From positions 765,212 through 829,211 of the forward strand of contig NZ_HG326653.1 in the NCBI RefSeq assembly GCF_000308295.2: a stretch of DNA of 64,000 bases, given 5' to 3'. Position numbers and translations under genes: made by a program. Within the stretch, counting starts at the first letter, position 1; every line of letters starts with the position of its first letter. Source of the DNA: Afipia birgiae 34632 (GTDB lineage Bacteria > Pseudomonadota > Alphaproteobacteria > Rhizobiales > Xanthobacteraceae). Below, in pieces: positions 63,159 through 64,000 of the stretch. A model generated the notes under the pieces. It was given only the letters and a program-made list of their open reading frames with translations. It was not told where the DNA came from and ran no database searches.

Positions 63159-64000
63159 ATGTCCGCAACCAAAATCCTTTGGGGACAGATTCTCGTCGTC
63201 ACCCTCATCGTGCTCGCCACCACCTGGGGCGCCACGCAATATGTCGCCTGGCAGCTCGGGTTTCAGGCGCAGCTCGGAACACCCTGGTTCAAGTTAGGCG
63301 GCGTATCCGTCTATTATCCGCCGGCCTTTTTCTGGTGGTGGTATTTCTACGACGCCTATGCGCCGGGCACCTTCACGGAAGGCGCCTTCATCGCGGCCTC
63401 CGGCGGCTTCATCGCGATCGCTGTCGCCATCGGCATGTCAGTCTGGCGGGCGCGCGAGGCCAAGAATGTCCAGACCTACGGCTCGGCGCGATGGGCCGAG
63501 AAGAAAGAGGTGGCGGCGGCGGGTCTGCTCGGCGCCGACGGCGTGGTGCTCGGGCGGCTCGAACAGGACTATCTGCGCCATGACGGGCCGGAGCATGTGC
63601 TCTGCTTTGCGCCGACGCGCTCAGGCAAGGGCGTCGGCCTGGTCGTACCCTCGCTCCTGACCTGGCCGGGCTCGGCCATCGTCCACGACATCAAGGGCGA
63701 GAACTGGCAGCTCACCGCCGGCTTCCGTTCCCGGCACGGCCGCGTGCTGCTGTTCGATCCGACCAATCCGAACTCAGCCGCCTACAATCCTTTGCTCGAG
63801 GTCAGGCGCGGCGAATGGGAAGTCCGCGACGTTCAGAACGTCGCCGATGTCCTGGTCGATCCCGAGGGTTCGCTCGACAAGCGCAACCATTGGGAAAAGA
63901 CCAGCCACTCCCTTCTCGTCGGCGCGATCCTGCACGTCCTCTATGCCGAGGAGAACAAGACGCTCGCGGGCGTCGCAGCTTTTCTCTCCGATCCGAAACG
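63159..64000 (+). CDS. traG: Type IV coupling protein TraG/VirD4, partial
   Basis: First 280 codons of a VirD4/TraG-type ATPase that links the relaxosome to the mating pore. Two N-terminal membrane helices (about residues 7-30 and 80-100) precede the motor domain, with Walker A APTRSGKGVG (residues 151-160), ending before Walker B. It starts 22 bases after the relaxase stop, with GGAAAGG upstream. The frame runs off the window. Confidence 0.92.
   Translation, partial: MSATKILWGQILVVTLIVLATTWGATQYVAWQLGFQAQLGTPWFKLGGVSVYYPPAFFWWWYFYDAYAPGTFTEGAFIAASGGFIAIAVAIGMSVWRAREAKNVQTYGSARWAEKKEVAAAGLLGADGVVLGRLEQDYLRHDGPEHVLCFAPTRSGKGVGLVVPSLLTWPGSAIVHDIKGENWQLTAGFRSRHGRVLLFDPTNPNSAAYNPLLEVRRGEWEVRDVQNVADVLVDPEGSLDKRNHWEKTSHSLLVGAILHVLYAEENKTLAGVAAFLSDPK

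Overview
The window is alphaproteobacterial, high-GC DNA, most likely from a Bradyrhizobium/Afipia/Rhodopseudomonas-type genome (DUF3551 secreted protein, GGDEF sensor and DUF1254 proteins typical of that family). Bases 1 to about 8260 are ordinary chromosome. At 8263-8307 there is a 3' fragment of a tRNA-Arg(CCG) gene, reading leftwards from its anticodon loop to CCA. This is one end (att) of an integrative and conjugative element (ICE) that fills the rest of the window and runs past its right edge.

ICE left part (8263-32000) is integrase plus cargo: a tyrosine integrase; three unrecognised genes including a DUF3800-like protein; a CBASS anti-phage locus (CD-NTase, E2-like protein, CapV patatin phospholipase, with divergent CapH repressor and CapP metallopeptidase); a large nuclease-fold protein just behind capP; and an AbiE toxin-antitoxin pair that leads a four-gene operon with two unrecognised genes, one with a C-terminal nuclease-like domain. 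A 9026-bp Tn3-family transposon (13490-22515, near-perfect inverted ends, 5-bp ATGAG target duplication) sits inside the CBASS E2 gene and cuts the locus in two. It carries a full phosphite uptake and oxidation operon (ptxABCDE) with its own tnpR and tnpA.

ICE middle part (32000-45600) is backbone: DUF932, ParB-like, DUF6878, DUF6915, a methylase/strawberry-notch helicase fusion, a Toprim protein, DUF2493, a membrane protein and SSB. Several of these are preceded by related hairpin leaders. A second cargo block (45700-53900, mostly minus strand) has a frameshifted metal P-type ATPase with an RcnR-like repressor and its operator, then a module (two PAP2 phosphatases, one fused to DedA; an MFS transporter; ChrB) bracketed by a direct repeat of about 210 bp.

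ICE right part (53900-64000) is the control and transfer region, organised like ICEMlSym of Mesorhizobium: a QseC-like repressor, a QseM-like DUF2285 antiactivator, FseA encoded in two frames joined by an apparent +1 ribosomal frameshift, and the excisionase RdfS. Then come RepA (frameshifted) with three iteron-like repeats, ParA, a DNA methyltransferase, an RHH protein, DUF2840, TraF peptidase, DUF736, a lytic transglycosylase, a candidate oriT hairpin, the DUF3363 relaxase (RlxS type) and the start of TraG/VirD4. The mating-pore genes would be expected beyond 64000.
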